64,000 bases of DNA. It comes from Botryococcus braunii. Its lineage: Eukaryota; Chlorophyta; Trebouxiophyceae. The notes below the pieces were generated by a model. The model worked only from the letters and a program-made list of their open reading frames with translations. It did no database searches and was not told where the DNA came from. This document shows, in pieces, positions 9,972 to 21,500 of this stretch. Position numbers and translations under genes: made by a program. Location: positions 140,001 to 204,000 of the forward strand of contig MVGU01000871.1 of the NCBI GenBank assembly GCA_002005505.1, written 5' to 3'. The first letter of the stretch is position 1. Each line of letters opens with the position of its first letter.

Positions 9972-12241
9972 AAACTCAATCCCAGGTAGAAAAAATGCAG
10001 AAGGTACAAGAGGGGTTGCGAATGCAGGGGAAGTCACAAATTCCCCTTCCTCCAGGGACCACCCTTACAAGGGAGCAGCGTTATGTACAGCGCGTGGCTA
10101 GGAGAGAGCATTCTGACATCCCATTGCATGCCCCTGACCCAGGTCAGGCAATTGTGAGTGAGCCAAACATGGTTGGTCTCCCTGATATGCAGGGGCAGGT
10201 TGAGACAGTCGAGGCTATGTTCGGTGCAGATGTAAGAGATGAGAGCAGTGGGTTAGACATGCCAGCAGTAGGGGAAGCTGGTGCCCAATCCCAGTCACTG
10301 GCTAGTCATGCTTATGGTGTGCAGGCTGACATTGTAGGCGCAGCTCAGGCAAGTCTGGGTAGTGTGCCCAAGTGTGAGTCCAGGAGAGAGAGAGAGCTGC
10401 TGCTCCCCTCTGCATTGCGGAAGGTGCGAGAATGTAAGGGTGCTGCACATGAGTCCAGTAGTCAAGGAGAGAGAGAGAGACTTGAGAAGGAATCAGATAA
10501 TCCCGGCAGTACTGCCCAGTCCCAGCATAAGGTACATAATGTACCTTATTCTGGCAACCAGGGAGAGAGAGAGAGAGAAGGGAACAGCATCAGTAAGGCT
10601 GACAGCCCTGCTGCACCACAGCATAAGGTACAGAGTGTACCTTCTGTCACGTTGGGAAAAGTTCACGTGCCCTCAAACTTGAGGGAAGCCCAGCGCTCAC
10701 CTCAGTGGGAGTTTTGGCAGCAGGCAATGCAAGAGGAGATGGAGTCTTTAGACACCCATGAGGTTATGCAGTATGTGGAAAGACCCCATGGGCAGAAAGT
10801 TATCCCTGTTCATTGGATTTTTTCTACAAAAAACGATGCACATGGGAATGTCACTCGGTTTAAAGCAAGATTGGTTGCCCAGGGTTGCAGACAGATTCCT
10901 GGTATAGATGTTGGTGAGGTTTTTGCACCTACCAGCAGCTATGGTGCTAGGAGAGCTGTGCTGGCAGTGGCTGCCACACAAAATCTTGAGATCCACCAAG
11001 TGGATATCAAGACAGCTTTTCTCAATGGGGAGTTGGAGGAAGAGGTCTATGTGACCCAACCACCAGGATTTGAGAATGGCAACACGAGAGTTGTGTGCAA
11101 GCTCAGGAAGGCACTCTACGGTCTTAAGCAAGCCCCACGGGCTTGGCACAAGACCTTGAGCGACAAGTTGAGCGTGATGGGGTATAGTGTGTGCAAGAGC
11201 GACGCTGGGGTATACATCAGGAGGGCCCCTGATGGTAATCTGTCGTTTATTCTTGTTTATGTCGATGATCTTCTCATAGTTGCCAGAGTGGTTGCAGAGA
11301 TTGAGTGGGGGAAAGAGTTATTGAAGAAGGACTTCACCATCCATGATTTGGGAGAGGTGAATGATTTCCTGGGGTGTCAGGTCCTACGCAATAGAGTTCA
11401 GGGCACTATTTCCATGAGTTGCACTCCCAAGATTGATGCTCTTGTGGAGAAGTTTGGCGTTGCTGATGATGGACGTGGGGTTGATACCCCCATGTCCAAG
11501 GACTTCGTGGCTAGCAGCAGACCCGAGTCCTCAGATGGTATGTCACATGGGGCTGGTACCCCTCTGCCACCTGGTCATCGATACTGCGAGTTAATTGGAT
11601 CGTTACTGTACATAGCCAATACGACCCGGCCCGACATTTCTCAGGCTGTTGGAGTGTTGTCAAGGTATAGAATGACACCCACTACCTCACACTGGAATGA
11701 GGCCATTCGAGTGCTGAAGTACTTGAGAGATACCAGAGAGTTAGCTCTTACTCTGGGTGGAAAGGGCCCTGAGCTAGAAGGCTATGTTGATGCCGACTAT
11801 GCTGGGGACCTGGACCACAGGTATTCCACCACTGGCTATGTTCTATCAGTCTATGGTAGTGCCGTGGTTTGGGGAAGCAAGAAGCAGAGCTCAGTTGCTA
11901 CCTCAACTGTGCAAGCTGAGTTTATGGCAGCTGGCCATATTGTGAAGGAAGCCAACTGGCTAAGGGGCTTCTTGGAAGAGATAGGGGCTGCACCTTGGAG
12001 GGTCAAAATTTTCTGTGACAACCAAGGATGCATTTCTAATTTACGGAACCCCCTGTATTCCAAATTCACAAAGCACGTTGCAGTAAGCTTCCACTACGCT
12101 AGGGAAGCTATGGCACTTGGGCAGGTAGATATCCTCTATGTGGAATCTGCACGCAATGTGGCTGACATTATGACCAAGCCACTTGCCAAGCCCGTGTTTG
12201 TTGGTCATCGTGATTCACTAGGTTTGAGAAGATACACTTAA
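9683..12241 (+). CDS. Copia-1 reverse transcriptase-RNase H ORF
   Basis: Continuation of gag-pol in another frame, open from 9683 to a stop at 12241. An acidic and polar linker (about 9700-10660) with short Arg/Glu runs encoded by GA repeats comes first. The reverse transcriptase starts near 10680 (SNLREAQRSPQW) and includes VDIKTAFLNGELEEEVY and the catalytic YVDD near 11260. RNase H follows with VDADYAGD near 11790 and the TSTVQAEFMA and CDNQGC motifs. There is no natural start codon at its beginning, so it is expressed only if fused to the upstream ORF or if the frameshift is an assembly error or programmed. Confidence 0.9.
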   Translation, partial: DITPLGSENLATPQAIPSAAPPTFWDEEDDHGVETLSTGAPGTSGLCAGDQSGDGTTAAHDQGNPTSLDSTVGTPEPSQHSWSVLEHMQNLARGGVETQSQVEKMQKVQEGLRMQGKSQIPLPPGTTLTREQRYVQRVARREHSDIPLHAPDPGQAIVSEPNMVGLPDMQGQVETVEAMFGADVRDESSGLDMPAVGEAGAQSQSLASHAYGVQADIVGAAQASLGSVPKCESRRERELLLPSALRKVRECKGAAHESSSQGERERLEKESDNPGSTAQSQHKVHNVPYSGNQGEREREGNSISKADSPAAPQHKVQSVPSVTLGKVHVPSNLREAQRSPQWEFWQQAMQEEMESLDTHEVMQYVERPHGQKVIPVHWIFSTKNDAHGNVTRFKARLVAQGCRQIPGIDVGEVFAPTSSYGARRAVLAVAATQNLEIHQVDIKTAFLNGELEEEVYVTQPPGFENGNTRVVCKLRKALYGLKQAPRAWHKTLSDKLSVMGYSVCKSDAGVYIRRAPDGNLSFILVYVDDLLIVARVVAEIEWGKELLKKDFTIHDLGEVNDFLGCQVLRNRVQGTISMSCTPKIDALVEKFGVADDGRGVDTPMSKDFVASSRPESSDGMSHGAGTPLPPGHRYCELIGSLLYIANTTRPDISQAVGVLSRYRMTPTTSHWNEAIRVLKYLRDTRELALTLGGKGPELEGYVDADYAGDLDHRYSTTGYVLSVYGSAVVWGSKKQSSVATSTVQAEFMAAGHIVKEANWLRGFLEEIGAAPWRVKIFCDNQGCISNLRNPLYSKFTKHVAVSFHYAREAMALGQVDILYVESARNVADIMTKPLAKPVFVGHRDSLGLRRYT

Positions 12242-12246
12242 AGCAT

Positions 12247-12261
12247 GCAGGCAAGGGGAAG
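12247..12261 (+). promoter_or_regulatory. Copia-1 polypurine tract
   Basis: GCAGGCAAGGGGAAG directly precedes the 3' LTR and would prime plus-strand DNA synthesis. The core GGCAAGGGGAAG is shared with Copia-2 and Copia-3, showing that the three belong to related families. Confidence 0.85.
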
Positions 12262-12955
12262 TGTTGAGTTCTGAACATTATTATTGAATGCCTTGTGCTT
12301 TAAGTGATCTTCATGTGTGCACTATTAGGATATGGGTCCATTGAGAACATAAGGTACCTTGAGACACGGCAGATTCTGGACGTTTTCGAACATAAGGTAC
12401 AATCCTATCTAGATCACACGTTTGTCGGATGAACTCTTAAGGCTGCCCCACCGGAGTGAATACCAACTGGTTGTGAAAGATGCTGGGCATCACCAGATGC
12501 TAGTCTTGTCCGACAGTTGTGTGTGGCACTCAGCAGACAGTCGTACGGACTGTAGCTGGAGTAACTTCGTCTATTGACGACCTGTCTGCTTTGTACAGGT
12601 ACGGTGCGGCAGTGTGTGTTGTATCATTGTTGCTATTGTGAGAGTGAACAAGCTTAGTGTACCCTGTAGTCACTCAAACAGATAAGGGACAGTGACTTCA
12701 GGGAGTATAGGCATGTACTTGAACGTAGCCGTCTAGAGCCTTATCTAGTGATTGCTTGATCGGTGCTTGTGTACAAGATAATGATGTAACGGAACTGGTT
12801 GTGAAAGATGCTGGGCATCACCAGATGCTAGTCTTGTCCGACAGTTGTGTGTGGCACTCAGCAGACAGTCGTACGGACTGTAGCTGGAGTAACTTCGTCT
12901 ATTGACGACCTGTCTGCTTTGTACAGGGAAAGCCGATTGCCCATAACCTTTCACA
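12262..12955 (+). repeat. Copia-1 3' LTR
   Basis: 694 bp, matching the 5' LTR base for base as far as can be read, including both copies of the internal 135-bp module (12465-12599 and 12793-12927). It is followed by the AGTAT duplication. Confidence 0.95.
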
Positions 12956-13982
12956 AGTATCCCATAGTACCCCTCTGCAGTACCCCATAGTATCCCTCCG
13001 TACAGTACCCAGTGAAGTAATACCCCACAGTGCCCCATAGTACCCCTCCCACCGGACCCCTCCGCAATGCACAGTGAAGACCCCAACGTGTGGATTAACG
13101 CAAATCCAGTCAGGTTTCCCTCAAATGCCATGTTGCAGCCACTAACACCTTAAGCGGTTCCGGTCTTTTCTTCGCGTCTTGTATGCACCGCCTCTGTTCC
13201 CACCACCTTTTCTGTACAACTGTACAATAGACCAGAGCAGGCGGATGCAAAATGGGTTGAAAAGCAGAGAATGTGGTAAAGCCGAGAAGTCGGGTTGAAA
13301 AGCAGAGAATCACGACAAACATGTATACATCTTTCATCTGGTACGATGTCTCGCATGTCTCAAGTCATGGCTTTTCCTGAACTGAAATTTCCATGGACTG
13401 AAATTCCCAAAGATCGAGAACTCCACTTCAGCCTACGACGGGTTACCTTACATGGCAAACAGAGCGACACGCACACATTCATAGGGAAACTCTTGAATCA
13501 AGGCCTCCCTTTCAAGTCTTGAAGGCCATGCATAGCAGAAGGGCACAATCATCATCAGAAAAGCAGATGTATTTTTAATGTTTTCTTTCTTGACTGTTTT
13601 GCGAATGCATCCATATGAGCTAGCTTTGAAGCAGGATCCAGGAGAAGAATGGAAAACTGTTGCTTTGCTGGATGGAATACCACTCAGCATGCAGCAGCTC
13701 TACGACGACCAGCTGCTTTCTGGCTGTCCACCATCATGAGCTCATGACCTACAAAGTGCTTGCACATACAAAAACCTCAAAAACCGTTTCCCATACCCAA
13801 AGTTGGCTGGAGCGTTTCATTTTCGATAGCTCGAAAAGTGAAATAACCGGTAGTTTTGCTGAGCAAACTGGGGTGTAAAGTGAATGTGCACAATCCCTGA
13901 CATGGTATGCACATCAATTCCCACAATGTGAATATACAAAAACTGTGGGCATGCCAAAACTTTTGGTGCCCTCTAAAAGGTT

Positions 13983-14294
13983 TCAACCTTCACAATGAGG
14001 AGCAGTTCCTCTTGACTCGCAGCAGCCATTGAACCTGCCTAGATGGTATTCCAAGTTCTCTGTCGGCTGAGGACAATTGTTGCGGGGAGATGTGTCGTCT
14101 ACGGCATTGCAGCAAATCCCTGTTGCTTCATAATTTACCTGATCTCCCACCATGCAAGAGCAGGCTTTGGCATGTGCATGTGAGATGCTTGCTGCGAAGA
14201 GCATGGAAAACAGCAGGGCAACCGTGGTGCTTCGCATCGTTGCTGCTTTCATGGTGACAAGGAGGCCTGCACCTAGCAAAACTCCGTGTCGCAT
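13983..14294 (-). CDS. Small secreted eight-cysteine protein, copy 1
   Basis: A 103-residue intronless ORF. Possible starts are at 14294, 14252 (MKAATM) and 14237. The hydrophobic stretch TTVALLFSMLFAASISHAHA is a good signal peptide. The mature part of about 61 residues has eight cysteines in the order C-C-CC-C-CC-C, enough for four disulfides. The arrangement resembles small secreted cysteine-rich proteins that are common in fungi, but I cannot assign a named family or function. The second copy at 34668-34979 differs at only a few residues (for example TSPRNN versus TSSRNN). A long microsatellite lies directly upstream and may be part of its 5' UTR or promoter. Confidence 0.65.
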   Translation of the reverse strand: MRHGVLLGAGLLVTMKAATMRSTTVALLFSMLFAASISHAHAKACSCMVGDQVNYEATGICCNAVDDTSPRNNCPQPTENLEYHLGRFNGCCESRGTAPHCEG

Positions 14295-14354
14295 GGCAGC
14301 AACAGAGTCTTCATGTCAATCTGGTCACTTTCCATGTAAACAAGACCTAGAGAT

Positions 14355-14697
<343 letters not shown>

Positions 14698-15965
14698 TGC
14701 AGAAAGGATTCCCCCTTTCTACAACCACCAGAACGCATACAATTTGTGCAACCCACATGACCTCATGTGATTACATCGACTCAAACTGCAAATTCATGAC
14801 AGTACCACTAGTGTACTAGTTCTAACTAGTTATCGTGCCAAGCAACGTTGCTTATCATAGTAAGTGCACGCTGCTATCTATGTTAACAAATACATTAGCA
14901 TGCCACTACATATCAAAGACGATGGAACACACTTTACGATTAAAATCAAAGGAATAGGTACAATTATAAATTCCATAGCCTGGACCTCGATCACTGTTCC
15001 GACCTGGCCCTTGGGAGCAATGTGCCACCGACTCTCGGCTCAGAATCGTGCTGTTACGATGCTCATCCATTCCGGATTCAGCTCGAAATATCAATTTAAT
15101 ATGATATATAGGTCAAATAATGCTCATGGAGCAGGAGAATAACAGGTTTGATAATCATCATCATGGTGAGTCGTAAAGCAACGCTGTCGTAGAGCTTCCT
15201 TTAGGATTTCATTGGGAATTGAACCTTCCGGAAAAAGGAATTAGGAGTAAAGCATCTTAAATTCCATAATTGTTCAGGCATCATGACCGGGACGGTCTTG
15301 ATGGTAAATATAGAGCAGAGACTGTAACGATGACTGTCCTAGGGTTTCATCGGGAAGAAAAAAAGTTGATCTGAAACAATATATTTCTTAAAAGCGCTCT
15401 TATAATTTTTTAGCTGTGATCCATCCGAAACTTTCTGTATATTCTACAAGCCGAGGTTGGGGACTTACCTATTGGGGGCGAAGACGTCCCGGGAGGGCCC
15501 TTCGTGTGTGTGCGTGCCACAGAGTACGAAGTTGAAAGTGTCAGTCACCAATTGGTTATTTGTCTCTGAAACTCGTTTTAAATTTCTTACTTATAAGTTG
15601 AGATGCAGTTATAAAATTCTCTTTCCTGCAAAGTCTGTGTCGGGATCAGACGTAAATACATGGCAGCAAGGTCGAAGCCGGCGGAGTACCCGAAAAGTGT
15701 ACCTGTGGAGTCCACACTGTGGACTCCACAATGTGGAGGCCCTTGCGCGGTTTGGAATGGTACAGTAGAACGAACTTTTCAACCCGAACGAGGGGCAGCC
15801 GGCTCGAAGATACGGTACCTGGCTGCGGAACCGACCCCCAAGACCGTCACCTGCTCCGTTTGTTCCGTCGAAGGCGCAGGCAGGTATCGTAGTGTTTTTC
15901 GAAGCTTGGAACGTACAGCGGAATTGGCTATTGATTGAACACATCAGCTGCCGTGTCTTTGACAT

Positions 15966-16245
15966 CCCTTCAGCCATAATGGCTGGTCCTTGATGTAATC
16001 TTTCCTTCCTTCCTTCGACAATGTGTTCTATCCCCATCGGTCTTCAATTTCGGTCTTAGGTCTTAGGTTTTTGTCTCGGCCCTTTTCTGGCCCTTGCCGA
16101 CTCATGGGCTGTGTCCTGGGGCTTTCCTGCCCGTTCCTTTGTTCTCCTGGCTCCCCCCTCATTACTTTGGGTTCGTGTCTTCCTGCTTCTGTGTTAAATT
16201 TTCCGTCTCATCAGCTCTTTGGGCTAGGTTGATGTAATTCCTCCT
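15966..16245 (+). repeat. Two retroposon-like tails in series
   Basis: 15966-16016 carries the CAGCCATAATGGCTGG hairpin, TTGATGTAATC and TTCC run also seen at 4245-4312. 16036-16245 repeats the 55-343 family and ends CATCAGCTCTTTGGGCTAGG, then TTGATGTAATTCC. The first unit is absent from the right arm, so it inserted after the duplication. Confidence 0.55.
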
Positions 16246-16445
16246 GTGTTGACGCTGGCAAGACGTTTCTCGATCTCATCAACGCATGGTGAAATTTTTC
16301 TTACTTTCCACACTCTGAAGTGTCCACTCTAGAGATCTTTACCCCTGTGCGGAAGATCCTTACCCCTGTGGAATCGCTCCCACCATCAACGCCCGCATCT
16401 CATTGATATGGATACCCTTTCAGCTCTCGATAGGCAGGCGAATAC

Positions 16446-17176
16446 TGTACAATTCTGAGCTTGGCGTTTCCTGTATGACCCGGCACGAGGGTGTTTAGTC
16501 TGGCGACACTCTTGTTGTATGTCGGTTAACAAGCAGTGGCGACTGTGAATGAGATGACTTGACTGGCAACAGTTAAATGACAAACACCCGAAGTGCTTTA
16601 GATGTCCCAATCAAGTCTTACAATGCTTATTGCTCTCTCTCATCACTCAGCAATTCAAACTACTCTAACTACGAAGTTACTGATAATCTGCATTACCGAT
16701 GTCTGATGAGCTAGATCATTAGCACCTTTCTAATACACATTCTCTAAACCCTTTCCTAATCCATTGTTCTTGCGTACGTAATGTTCTGACAACGGTTTAC
16801 CTGTATGACCCGGCACGAGGGTGTTTAGTCTGGCGACACTCTTGTTGTATGTCGGTTAACAAGCAGTGGCGACTGTGAATGAGATGACTCGACTGGCAAC
16901 AGTTAAATGACAAACACCCGAAGTGCTTTAGATGTCCCAATCAAGTGCCTCATTCCTTCGAGCCAGGAGCATATAACCTTTTCGAGCAAACCGTGTCTGA
17001 TTACCTCATCCTCCCTCATCAACGTAAAATTGGTCTAGATTGGTTCCGGCAGAACTCTTAGGTTCTGCCATCTATTACTCATTCTAATAAATGTTCTTAC
17101 TGGTAATTGGAGCTGATCTGGCCACCATTACTCTTCTGAGGGAAAGGCACCAAAATGTTCTTTCGCTATTATAACA
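16446..17176 (-). repeat. Copia-2 3' LTR
   Basis: 731 bp. It contains an internal 147-bp module twice: 16470-16616 and 16800-16946, each starting CCTGTATGACCCGGCACGAG and ending CCCAATCAAGT on the plus strand. The second copy differs from the 5' LTR by one base. Confidence 0.95.
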
Positions 17177-17192
17177 CTTCCCCTTGCCTTTT
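17177..17192 (-). promoter_or_regulatory. Copia-2 polypurine tract
   Basis: In element orientation AAAAGGCAAGGGGAAG directly precedes the 3' LTR. It shares its core with Copia-1 and Copia-3. Confidence 0.85.
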
Positions 17193-18114
17193 CCTCACAA
17201 AAACTTGGCCAAACCCAGAGCCTCACGATGTCCCTGAAATACCTGCCTTGTTAAAGGCTTTGTGAATATATCCGCCACATTCCTTGCAGAAGGAACGTAT
17301 TTCACATCAACTTGACCCAATGCAATAGCTTCCCGTGCAAAATGGAAGCTGATAGCAATATGCTTAGTATGCTTAGAGAACACTGGATTTCTGAGATGAT
17401 TAATGCATCCCTGATTATCACAGTGAATCTTGACAATCCACGGGGAAATCCCAATTTCTTCAAGGAATCCCTTCATCCAATTGGCCTCTTTGACAGCTGC
17501 ACTTGCCGCCATGAACTCGGCTTCTACAGTGGATGTGGCAACTGCAGACTGCTTCTTGCTCCCCCAAACTACAGCTCCACCAAACACTCGGATGACATAA
17601 CCTGTAGTGGAAAATCGATGATCTTGATCCCCACCATAATCTGCATCAACAAAACCCTCAAGCTCTGTGTCCTTCCCTCCAAGGACCAAGACAAGATCTC
17701 TGGTTGCCTTAAGATATTTCAACACTCTGATGGCTTCATTCCAGTGAGCCGTAGTAGGGGTAATTCTGTACCTGGAAAGCACTCCCACAGCCTGTGAAAT
17801 ATCAGGCCTAGTGGTATTTGCAATGTACAACAGTGACCCAACCAGTTCACAGTATCTGTGTCCTGGTGGAAGGGGGCTCCCAGCACCAATGCTGTCACTG
17901 TTATCCTTGGACATAGGCCTCTGTGTGGCTACAAAATCTTTGGTCATAGGGGTGTCAGGCCCCACAGACTCCAGATCCAGCCCAAATTTCTCAACCAGTG
18001 CATCAATCTTAGGGATGCAGCTTAGTGAAATTAGCCCTTTATCCCTATCTCTCATCACTTGACATCCCAGGAAATCTTTTACTTCTCCTAAATCATGAAT
18101 GGTAAACTCTTGCT

Positions 18115-18266
18115 TGTAACGCGCGGAATGCGTCCCCGGCTCGATCGGTTAATATCCGAGAGAATTCCGCTCTCCGTACTCCGAACACGTGGTTGCTCCT
18201 TTTGGGTAGAGAGCACAATCCCACGCCGGGCGACAGTCCCGGGTTCGAATTCCGCTGAGCGCCACA
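18115..18266 (+). repeat. TRIM 5' LTR
   Basis: 152 bp, starting TGTAACGCGC and ending GCGCCACA. The right half (18189-18266) is tRNA-like (see separate entry). It matches 18441-18592. Confidence 0.93.
18189..18266 (+). other. tRNA-like segment with Pol III A/B-box-like motifs in the TRIM LTR
   Basis: A possible D-arm is GCTC (18195-18198), a loop containing TGGGTAGA, and GAGC (18211-18214). An A-box-like TGGGTAGAGAGCA starts at 18203. A T-arm is CGGG-TTCGAAT-TCCG (18240-18254), with B-box-like GGTTCGAATTCC at 18242, 39 nt after the A box. GTGG at 18189-18192 can pair with CCAC at 18262-18265, and the end reads GCGCCA-CA. The acceptor stem has mismatches and no standard anticodon arm is clear, so this is a tRNA-derived relic or internal promoter, not a functional tRNA gene. 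Confidence 0.5.
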
Positions 18267-18268
18267 TT

Positions 18269-18280
18269 TGGTATCGGCGA
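18269..18280 (+). promoter_or_regulatory. TRIM primer-binding site
   Basis: TGGTATCGGCGA, two bases after the 5' LTR. The first seven bases match the plant initiator-Met PBS (TGGTATCAGAGC). The same 12 bases follow the Gypsy 5' LTR at 28743, which suggests the same primer tRNA. Confidence 0.75.
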
Positions 18281-18440
18281 GTGGTTTCTCTCCTCCCGAT
18301 CGGGTGGGGCGTCTCTTTCTCCCAATCGGGTAGAGGCCAGAAGAGCCGGGCCTCCTGTGGATCGCAGAGTCGACACAGAGCCTACCTAATCCGAGGTGCC
18401 CAACTCCTAAGCGGGGGGTTTCCTCTTAGGGGGGGGGAGA

Positions 18441-18592
18441 TGTAACGCGCGGAATGCGTCCCCGGCTCGATCGGTTAATATCCGAGAGAATTCCGCTCTC
18501 CGTACTCCGAACACGTGGTTGCTCCTTTTGGGTAGAGAGCACAATCCCACGCCGGGCGACAGTCCCGGGTTCGAATTCCGCTGAGCGCCACA
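18441..18592 (+). repeat. TRIM 3' LTR
   Basis: 152 bp, identical by eye to 18115-18266, followed by the TTGCT duplication. It carries a second copy of the tRNA-like segment, with the B-box-like motif at 18568-18579. Confidence 0.93.
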
Positions 18593-21500
18593 TTGCTTGA
18601 GCAAACCCTTCACTCTCTCAATCTCTCCCATGCCTTTGGAAACTATTAGTAGATCATCTACATAAATCAACACAAATGACTTTCCTCCATCTACTGAACA
18701 CTTCACATAGACACCAGCATCACTCTTGCACACTTCATAGCCCATGGTATGCAGCTTCTCATTAAGGGTCTTATGCCATGCCCTTGGAGCTTGCTTCAGG
18801 CCATTTAATGCCTTCTTCAAGCGACACACTGTGTTACCATCCCCATTTTCAAACCCAGGAGGTTGTGTGACATACACCTCCTCCTCTAATTCCCCATTCA
18901 GAAAAGTAGTCTTGACATCCACCTGGTGAATTTCAAGACCCTCTTGTGCAGCCACTGACAGTAAGGCTCTCCTGGATCCATAACTGCTAGTTGGGGCAAA
19001 GACTTCCATGACATCTACTCCAGGAATTTGCCTGCATCCTTGAGCTACCAGCCTGGCCTTGAACCTCAACACATTACCATGGGCATCCATTTTCACTGAA
19101 AAGATCCAATGAACTGGAATCACTTTATGGCCACGAGGTCTAGGGACATACTCCATGACCTCATGGGCATCCAAAGAATTCTGCTCTTCTTGCATAGCAG
19201 CCTTCCAATATTCCCACTGAGGGGACCTCTGTGCCTCTCTTAAACTGGAAGGCACACTAATTTTCCCAAACCGCACCCCTGTGTGCTTCCCCTGATCTGG
19301 CTTGCTTTCACTCTCTCTTTCACCCACTACTCTTTCGCTGAATGTCGCCGCGCTGCACCTGGGTGCAGTGTGTGAAGATTCTGACTTTCCTCGCTGCTCT
19401 CTCTCTCTCTTCGATTCACAGTTTGCCCTTTCGAGCTTACTGCTTTGCACTCTCACATCATCCTCCCAGACACAGGTATCTCTCGGAAAGCTCTTGTAAT
19501 TGGGCAAATTCTCACACTGTCCAAGCTTCCGATTCACCTCCTCATCCACACCCTTACATGACTGACGTGCTTCAGCCTCGTCAGAGCCCTCACAGGCAAT
19601 TGAACCACTCTGTACAGCTTGGACACTTGGTCTGTCTTGGTGTTGTGTCCATGTCTCTCTCTCTCTCTGTCTGCTTCCCACCAAACATGAGCGCTGGGGC
19701 GCAGGCCCAGCAGCACCCTCACAAGCATAGCCCACACTTGAGTGGCTGGCACCACATTGTCTTTGGGCAGTACAGACAAAACTCACATCACTCACAATTC
19801 CCTCAGGCACTGAACAGGTCCCACCCATGCATCTCAACTCGCTTGGACCATCCTCAGTCTGATCAGAGACTGCCCCCCTCTCATCGCTCACATGTGATGC
19901 AGGTCTCTCAGGATCCTGACCTCTTTCCTGCACTTCCCCTGGTCCCAGTGACTCGGTGTCACGTTCTGTCAACCCCACTCGCTCACAGCTCTCTCCCTTC
20001 TCCTGTGCCAGCAGGAGTTCGCGAGCAGCAGTGCGATGCTCGTAGCGTTGTGATCTTGTTAAGCCGTCCGGCGGCTGGCCGTCGTTGTCAAGCCTCGGAT
20101 CGCGGAGTGTCTGCTGTGCTCGCTCCAAACATCGTTGATGTCCTCCACTGTTGGGATTCCCTCTTGCCATTTGATGAAGAGTCTCCAGCATGCCGGACTG
20201 GTCCAGGTCCAGCGGATGAGTTCCTCCCGGTGATCCAGTGGCCAGATCAGAGGCACCTTCCTCCGGGAGGCACTTCCCCTGACAGCCAGGCTCGGTTGCA
20301 GCCTCGTCAGGGGCTTCTGGGAGGGAGCTGTCAGGTCTGTTGCTGGAGCAGGGTAAGTTGACCGTGCAATCCTGAGTGTGGGGATGGATGTGACCAGCAG
20401 GAAGTTCACTGTCCTGCTGCTGGAGGTGCAGGCCCTCAGGATACGAAAACTGTTGTGTCTGTCCAGGCAGAATGTGCATTCCCACTCTGGAGGCCCCACG
20501 AATGTGCTCCACAAATTCCACATCTCTGCTCTCTCTCCAGACCCCCCCTCCCAGATATATACGATATGCCTTGGACACCGGGGAATAACCAGTGAACATG
20601 CCAGGCACAGCCTTTGGTGCAAATACTCCCCTCTGCTGATCGGGCACATGCACAAATGCCAGGCATCCCCACGTACGAAGAAGTGATACATCTGGCTTGT
20701 ATCCCATGAATAATTCACAAGGAGTAAGGGGCCTGCCTGTACTGGGTCCCATATTCAGGAGGATGCAGGCTGTTTCTAGGGCCTCTTTCCACATGACTGG
20801 ACTGGCACCTGCAAAGTTGAGGAGGGTTCTGGTTCGCTCCTTCAAGGTCCTGTTGGCTCTCTCTGCTATCCCGTTCTGCTGGGGAGTATAGGGTGCAGAC
20901 ATCTCCAGTTTAGTGCCCTGGGACGCACAGAACTCCTTGAATTTGGAATTTATAAATTCTGTGCCTCTGTCACACCGAACGCATTTTACAGTGGTCCCTC
21001 TTTCTGTCTGCCAGAATAGAATCAGGTCCCTGACAACTGAGGCAATCACATCCTTTGACTTTACTGGTAGGACAGCCTTCCATCCAGATGCCTCATCAGC
21101 TACAGTCACCCAAAAGCGTTCCCCAGAAATGGCTGCTGGTGAAATGGGGCCTACAGTGTCAATATGGATTCTGTCAAGAGGATTTTTGGCAGGCCTGGAA
21201 CTGTCACCAAAGGGAGGGCGGGTGTGCTTCCCCTCAATGCACGCTTCACAATACTTTGGACAGTTCTCACAAGATGACAGGGAGGTGTCAATGCCTGTGA
21301 CCAGCTGTTCATTGCTCAGGCGTTGCATCCATGGATCACCTGGATGTCCCATTCTGCTGTGCCACAAAAATCGTTTTCCACAATCATGCTGCAGGTTCTT
21401 CTTGGATTTGCTCTTCACTGCAGCTGCCAGTGGTAACACCCATTGCACTGGAGGGACAGATAAGCAGTCATGTACATAATAAAGACCTTTTTCGGCTCTA

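Larger units (their letters stand above)
5945..12955 (+). mobile_element. Copia-1: full-length Ty1/Copia LTR retrotransposon
   Basis: A 7,011-bp element. The 694-bp LTRs (5945-6638 and 12262-12955) look identical by eye, begin TGTTGAGTTC and end TTTCACA. The target-site duplication is AGTAT at 5940-5944 and 12956-12960. Domain order is gag, zinc knuckle, protease, integrase, reverse transcriptase, RNase H, which is the Copia order. The primer site is at 6639 and a purine tract precedes the 3' LTR. The coding region has one frameshift near 9690. Matching LTRs imply a very recent insertion, into the left arm of the inverted duplication. Confidence 0.97.
18115..18592 (+). mobile_element. TRIM (terminal-repeat retrotransposon in miniature) nested in Copia-2 pol
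   Basis: A 478-bp element with two 152-bp direct terminal repeats (18115-18266 and 18441-18592) that begin TGTAACGCGC and end GCGCCACA. They are identical by eye. The target-site duplication is TTGCT (18110-18114 and 18593-18597). The 174-bp interior has a primer site, TGGTATCGGCGA, at 18269 and a purine run TTAGGGGGGGGGAGA before the right LTR. No protein domain is present, so it must be mobilised in trans. It is younger than Copia-2. Confidence 0.93.

Noticed and set aside
18149..18376. 75-residue frame with 'SGIRTRD'
   Set aside because: It lies in the TRIM. Peptides of this kind arise from tRNA-type T-arm DNA and are not real proteins.
19342..20361. 339-residue plus-strand frame inside Copia-2
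   Set aside because: It is the antisense shadow of the Copia-2 integrase-RT linker.
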